NCBI GenBank assembly: GCA_002787075.1
Contig: PCVT01000163.1
Span: 1 to 6,047 of the forward strand
DNA: 6,047 nucleotides
Reading direction: 5' to 3'
Origin: Parcubacteria group bacterium CG11_big_fil_rev_8_21_14_0_20_41_14
Lineage (GTDB): Bacteria > Patescibacteriota > Patescibacteriia > UBA2169
The position numbers and the translations under genes are program-made. The stretch's first letter is position 1. Each line of letters begins with the position of its first letter. This document shows positions 3,158-6,047 of this stretch, in pieces. The notes under the pieces are model-generated. The model did not search any database, had not been told where the DNA came from, and was given only the letters and a program-made list of their open reading frames with translations.

Positions 3158-6028
3158 ATGAAATACATAAAATTTTTCAATGAAATATCAATCAAGGACC
3201 TAGCCATTGTTGGCGGAAAAAACGCGTCTTTGGGAGAGATGTTCCAGAATTTAGGAAAGAAAATAAACATTCCTGATGGGTTTGCCGTGACCGCGGATGG
3301 GTATAGGTATTTTTTGAAAAAATCTGGCATAAACGAGAAAATTGACCGGGCTTTGCTTGGGCTTGATACTTCTAACATGAAAGAATTAGCTGAGCGCGGG
3401 CGCGTTATCCGCAGTACTATTCTCTCAGCCGCGCTTCCTTTGGATTTGAAAGCAGAGATTGTGGAAGCGTATAAAAAATTGTCTAAAAAATATCGCGCAA
3501 AAGTGCTAGACGTGGCAGTCCGCTCGTCAGCAACTGCGGAAGATTTGCCAGATGCGTCGTTCGCCGGACAACAAGAATCATATCTTAATATCTCAGGCGA
3601 GAAAGATTTGCTTATTGCTGTTAAAAAATGCATGGCATCATTATTCACGGACCGCGCTATTTCATACCGCGTGGATAAAGGATTCACGTCTGCTTCAGGA
3701 GGCAAACATGGGGATGTTGCTTTGTCTGTGTGCGTGCAGAAAATGGTTCGCTCTGACATGGCATGTTCTGGTGTAATGTTCACCATTGATACTGAATCAG
3801 GATTTAAAGATGTGATCTTGATAAATGGCTCTTGGGGATTGGGGGAGCTGGTTGTGAAAGGGCAAGTGAGTCCGGATGAATATTGTATTTTTAAGCCGTT
3901 GATGGGAGCGGCCGGTTCGCTTCCAGAGGACTCGTCGCTGGTACGGAAAGCGACCCTGCCGAAGGGATTGGGAGCGACAAGGCCGCGGACGAAAGCGGCA
4001 GGTTCGCTCCCAGCGGACTTGTCGCTGGCGCGGATGATTCAGAAAGCGACCCTGTCGCTGGGATTGGGAGCGACAAGGCCGCCGGGGTTTGTTCCAATTG
4101 TGGAGCGCACTTTGGGTACAAAAAAAATTCAAATGAAATACGCCCTACAAAACGGTGTCAGGAGTCGTTTTGCGCGCAAAATGACTCCTGACACCGTTTT
4201 GCGCACAACTAAAATTGTTCCAGTTTCAGATAAAGATCAAAAGCGCCATGTTTTAGACGAAAAAGAAATAATGCAATTAGCGCGCTGGGGAATTATTATA
4301 GAAGATTATTACAAACGGCCAATGGACATAGAATGGGCACAAGACGGACGCGATGGCAAGTTCTACATCGTGCAAGCCCGTCCTGAAACAGTGCAAGCAA
4401 GCAAAGATCTGCATTATCTTTCTGAATATAAAATAAAGCGCAAAGGCAAAGTGCTTTTGCAAGGCCCGGCAGTTGGCTCTAAAATCGGAATCGGCCCAAT
4501 TCGCGTTATAAAAAGCGCTGCTAATCTTTCTGAATTCAAAAAAGGCGAAATTTTAGTCACAGAAATGACTGATCCGGACTGGGAGCCGATAATGAAAATC
4601 GCGTCCGCTATTGTCACGAACGCTGGTGGTAGGACGTGCCATGCCGCGATTATCTCCCGCGAGCTTGGCATTCCCGCGATTGTTGGAACAAAAACAGGAA
4701 CAGATATCTTGAAATCAGGAACTCTTGCAACTGTTTCTTGCGCTGAAGGAGAAATCGGATATGTGTATGAAGGAAAAGCGTCCTTTACTCTCATCAAACA
4801 TGATTTGCGCAAGCTTCCAAAAACGCGCGTTGACATAACGATGAATTTAGCAAGCCCAGAAAAGGCGTTTCATCATTCATTTATTCCAAATAAAGGAGTG
4901 GGACTCGCGCGCGAAGAATTTATCATCAACACATTTATTCAGATCCATCCAATGGCGCTTTTGAATTATCACGCTCTCAAAGATAAAAAAGTCAAACAAA
5001 AAATTGATGATCTTACGCTTGACTACAAAGACAAAGCCCAGTTTTTCGTGGATAAATTAGCAGAAGGAGTTGGCAGAATCGCTGCCGCGTTTTATCCTAA
5101 AGACGTAATTGTCCGTTTGTCTGATTTCAAAACCAATGAATACGCGAATTTAATCGGGGGAAAGGAATATGAACCAAAAGAGGATAACCCAATGATTGGA
5201 TGGCGCGGGGCAAGCAGGTATTATGACGAAAATTATGTGAAAGCGTTTGAGTTGGAATGCAAGGCAATGAAAAAAGCGCGTGAGTATATGGGGTTTGATA
5301 ATATAAAAATTATGATTCCGTTTTGCAGGACTATTGAAGAGGGAAAAGCCGTGCTTAAAGTGATGGAGAAGAATGGGTTAAAGCGGGGAGGAGGCGGGAA
5401 AAGCGACCCTGCCGCTGGGATTGGGAGCGACAAGGCCGCGGGGAGAGCAAAGGCCGCGAGTAAAAGCGGCAGGTTCGCGGACGGAAGCGGCAGGTTCGCG
5501 GACGGAAGCGGCAGGTTCGCGGACGGAAGCGGCAGGTTCGCTCCCAGCGGACTTGTCGCTGGCTTGGATGATCCGAAAAGCGACCCTGCCGCTGGGAGCG
5601 ACAAGGCCGCTGGATCGAAAAGCGAACTTGTCGCTGGGAGCGACAAGGCCGCGGCTGGGCTTGAAGTGTATGTGATGGCGGAAATTCCCGCGAATATAAT
5701 CTTAGCTGAAGAATTTTGTGAAATTTTTGATGGATTTTCAATCGGATCAAACGATCTTACGCAACTTGTGCTTGGGGTTGATAGGGACAGTGAATTAGTA
5801 GCGCATATTTATGATGAAAACAATGAAGCAGTAAAAAGGCAGATTTCGCATCTTATCAAAGTCGCGCATAAGCATAATCGCAAAGTCGGAATATGCGGGC
5901 AAGCGCCAAGCGATTATCCTGAATTCGCGGCCTGGCTGGCAGAACAAAAGATTGATTCAATGTCTTTGACTCCGGATTCTATTGTGGAGGTTATCAAAAG
6001 AGTGGCAAAGGCGGAGAAGAAACAATAA
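3158..6028 (+). CDS. ppsA: Phosphoenolpyruvate synthase with three in-frame insertions
   Basis: Pyruvate, water dikinase makes PEP, AMP and phosphate from pyruvate and ATP, the gluconeogenic reverse of the upstream pyk (cytoplasmic). The protein has 956 residues against about 790 for the family. The N-terminal ATP-grasp domain shows VGGKNASLGEM (18-28) and VRSSATAEDLPDASFAGQQ with R122. The swivelling phosphohistidine domain has GGRTCHAAIISRELGIPA with catalytic H495. The C-terminal TIM-barrel has GLAREEF with R585, GSNDLTQL from G863, and GICGQAPS with the catalytic Cys at 913. Three inserts explain the extra length: residues 251-310 and 331-348 in the ATP-grasp domain, and 748-834 in a C-domain loop (between GLKRGGG and LEVYVMAEIP). 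Without the two repeat inserts it has 809 residues, and without the third about 791. All motifs checked are intact, so activity is likely. The ATG at 3158 gives the normal N-terminus; no Shine-Dalgarno sequence precedes it. It lies 25 bp after pyk. Confidence 0.96.
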   Translation: MKYIKFFNEISIKDLAIVGGKNASLGEMFQNLGKKINIPDGFAVTADGYRYFLKKSGINEKIDRALLGLDTSNMKELAERGRVIRSTILSAALPLDLKAEIVEAYKKLSKKYRAKVLDVAVRSSATAEDLPDASFAGQQESYLNISGEKDLLIAVKKCMASLFTDRAISYRVDKGFTSASGGKHGDVALSVCVQKMVRSDMACSGVMFTIDTESGFKDVILINGSWGLGELVVKGQVSPDEYCIFKPLMGAAGSLPEDSSLVRKATLPKGLGATRPRTKAAGSLPADLSLARMIQKATLSLGLGATRPPGFVPIVERTLGTKKIQMKYALQNGVRSRFARKMTPDTVLRTTKIVPVSDKDQKRHVLDEKEIMQLARWGIIIEDYYKRPMDIEWAQDGRDGKFYIVQARPETVQASKDLHYLSEYKIKRKGKVLLQGPAVGSKIGIGPIRVIKSAANLSEFKKGEILVTEMTDPDWEPIMKIASAIVTNAGGRTCHAAIISRELGIPAIVGTKTGTDILKSGTLATVSCAEGEIGYVYEGKASFTLIKHDLRKLPKTRVDITMNLASPEKAFHHSFIPNKGVGLAREEFIINTFIQIHPMALLNYHALKDKKVKQKIDDLTLDYKDKAQFFVDKLAEGVGRIAAAFYPKDVIVRLSDFKTNEYANLIGGKEYEPKEDNPMIGWRGASRYYDENYVKAFELECKAMKKAREYMGFDNIKIMIPFCRTIEEGKAVLKVMEKNGLKRGGGGKSDPAAGIGSDKAAGRAKAASKSGRFADGSGRFADGSGRFADGSGRFAPSGLVAGLDDPKSDPAAGSDKAAGSKSELVAGSDKAAAGLEVYVMAEIPANIILAEEFCEIFDGFSIGSNDLTQLVLGVDRDSELVAHIYDENNEAVKRQISHLIKVAHKHNRKVGICGQAPSDYPEFAAWLAEQKIDSMSLTPDSIVEVIKRVAKAEKKQ
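3908..3986 (+). repeat. In-frame palindromic element, copy 2 (ppsA site 1, first unit)
   Basis: This 79-bp copy starts with GCGGCCGGTTCGCT and ends with AGCGACAAGGCCGC. It is the most eroded full copy: the second module reads GAGGACTCGTCGCT and the third lost its end (CTGCCGAAGGG). Its right arm is read in another frame than in pyk (ATLPKGLGATRP instead of SDPAAGIGSDKAA). It stands in tandem with copy 3, 8 bp away, and together they encode residues 251-310 of PEP synthase. Confidence 0.87.
3995..4082 (+). repeat. In-frame palindromic element, copy 3 (ppsA site 1, second unit)
   Basis: This 88-bp copy is close to consensus. Its first 35 bp are identical to those of the copy at 5529. The arms are read as AAGSLPADLSL and ATLSLGLGATRP. 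The third module has one change (CCTGTCGC for CCTGCCGC). The loop GGCGCGGATGATTCAG resembles the loop of copy 4 (both contain GGATGAT). Confidence 0.9.
4148..4201 (+). repeat. 54-bp near-perfect palindrome inside ppsA
   Basis: The arm CAAAACGGTGTCAGGAGTC (4148-4166) is exactly complementary to 4183-4201. The centre TTTTGCGCGCAAAA (4168-4181) is itself a perfect palindrome. The only imperfection is the G/T pair at 4167/4182. The length is 54 bp, exactly 18 codons (residues 331-348 of PEP synthase, beginning QNGVRSRF). It lies between KYA and TTKIVPVSD, a variable stretch of the family. The sequence is unrelated to the GC-rich element family. The arm resembles GTGTCAGG-type repeats that I associate with REP/RAYT transposase (TnpA_REP) loci; that link is from memory and not proven here. 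Confidence 0.92.
5402..5439 (+). repeat. Partial palindromic element (right half only), ppsA site 2
   Basis: This 38-bp right half consists of AGCGACCCTGCCGC, TGGGATTGGG and AGCGACAAGGCCGC, and is identical to the right half of the pyk copy. No left half precedes it. It opens the insert in the C-terminal domain of PEP synthase and is read SDPAAGIGSDKAA. A further degenerate fragment (GAGCAAAGGCCGCGAG) follows up to about 5464. Confidence 0.88.
5465..5527 (+). repeat. 21-bp tandem repeat, 3 units, in ppsA
   Basis: There are three identical units at 5465, 5486 and 5507, each read SGRFADG. Each is the left-arm module AGCGGCAGGTTCGC plus GGACGGA. They run directly into the left end of the full element at 5529. 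The period is 21 bp, as in pyk, but here the opposite (left) arm was amplified. Confidence 0.95.
5529..5610 (+). repeat. In-frame palindromic element, copy 4, best preserved
   Basis: This 82-bp copy has 32-nt arms at 5529-5560 and 5579-5610 and an 18-nt loop; its GC content is about 67%. Nested pairing gives 5, 13 and 6 bp separated by two symmetric 4-nt internal loops. Each arm is two 14-bp modules: GCGGCAGGTTCGCT, CCCA, GCGGACTTGTCGCT on the left, and AGCGACCCTGCCGC, TGGG, AGCGACAAGGCCGC on the right. It is read SGRFAPSGLVAG at the left and SDPAAGSDKAA at the right. Confidence 0.93.
5621..5652 (+). repeat. Hybrid partial element at the end of ppsA site 2
   Basis: The 32 bp contain AGCGAACTTGTCGC, TGGG and AGCGACAAGGCCGC. 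The last module matches the right end of the family; the first mixes a right-arm start with the CTTGTCGC of a left arm, which suggests recombination between copies. It is read SELVAGSDKAA and closes the insert of PEP synthase (residues 748-834). Confidence 0.8.
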
Positions 6029-6047
6029 GGCGTTGGATTAACAGGAG

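Noticed and set aside
3902..4087. Intein or self-splicing intron as explanation of the inserts
   Set aside because: No intein splice motifs (N-terminal Cys/Ser block, C-terminal His-Asn) and far too short for an intron; the repeats are simple palindromic modules that read through in frame.
5355..5750. Long minus-strand ORFs over the repeat regions (5355-5750, 5233-5646, 1666-2028, 3797-4132) and the + strand ORF at 5421-5675
   Set aside because: They exist because the repeat arms are open in every frame. They lie inside clear enzyme genes, have low-complexity translations and no family motifs.
6043..6047. AGGAG at the window end as a Shine-Dalgarno sequence of a next gene
   Set aside because: The window ends there; no start codon is visible and the other genes lack such a site, so it cannot be supported.

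Overview
The window looks like a piece of a small-genome bacterium of the Candidate Phyla Radiation (Patescibacteria) type. This is an inference from the general style of the four proteins, the A/T-rich intergenic regions without Shine-Dalgarno sequences, and the compact layout. No marker gene is present to prove it. The standard code fits: the pyruvate kinase ends with TGA exactly at its family C-terminus, so TGA is a stop here.

Layout, all on the + strand: (1) 1-83, a leader with an extended -10 promoter; (2) 84-476, a small cupin protein; (3) 477-583, a rho-independent terminator followed at once by a promoter; (4) 584-1408, a membrane-anchored SurA-N-like protein without a visible PPIase domain; (5) 1409-1554, a second terminator with a closely related hairpin core, then an extended -10 promoter; (6) 1555-3132, pyruvate kinase (pyk); (7) 3158-6028, phosphoenolpyruvate synthase (ppsA), 25 bp after pyk and so probably co-transcribed. 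The two enzymes catalyse opposite directions of the PEP/pyruvate step, so the operon sets the direction of flux at the bottom of glycolysis.

The striking content is inside the two enzymes. Both genes carry in-frame, GC-rich (about 67% GC in the best copy) palindromic insertions of one sequence family: one site in pyk (58 residues) and two in ppsA (60 and 87 residues). There are four full copies of 79-92 bp plus partial copies. Each full copy is built from four versions of a 14-bp module, two direct followed by two inverted. At two sites a module has been amplified as a tandem repeat of exactly 21 bp (7 codons). The arms are stop-free in all six frames and are read in different frames at different sites. 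Subtracting the inserts brings both proteins back to about normal family length. ppsA also holds an unrelated, near-perfect 54-bp palindrome that is exactly 18 codons long. All catalytic motifs of both enzymes remain. The arrangement resembles the Rickettsia palindromic elements, which also sit in frame inside protein genes, but the sequence is different and I do not recognise this family as described.
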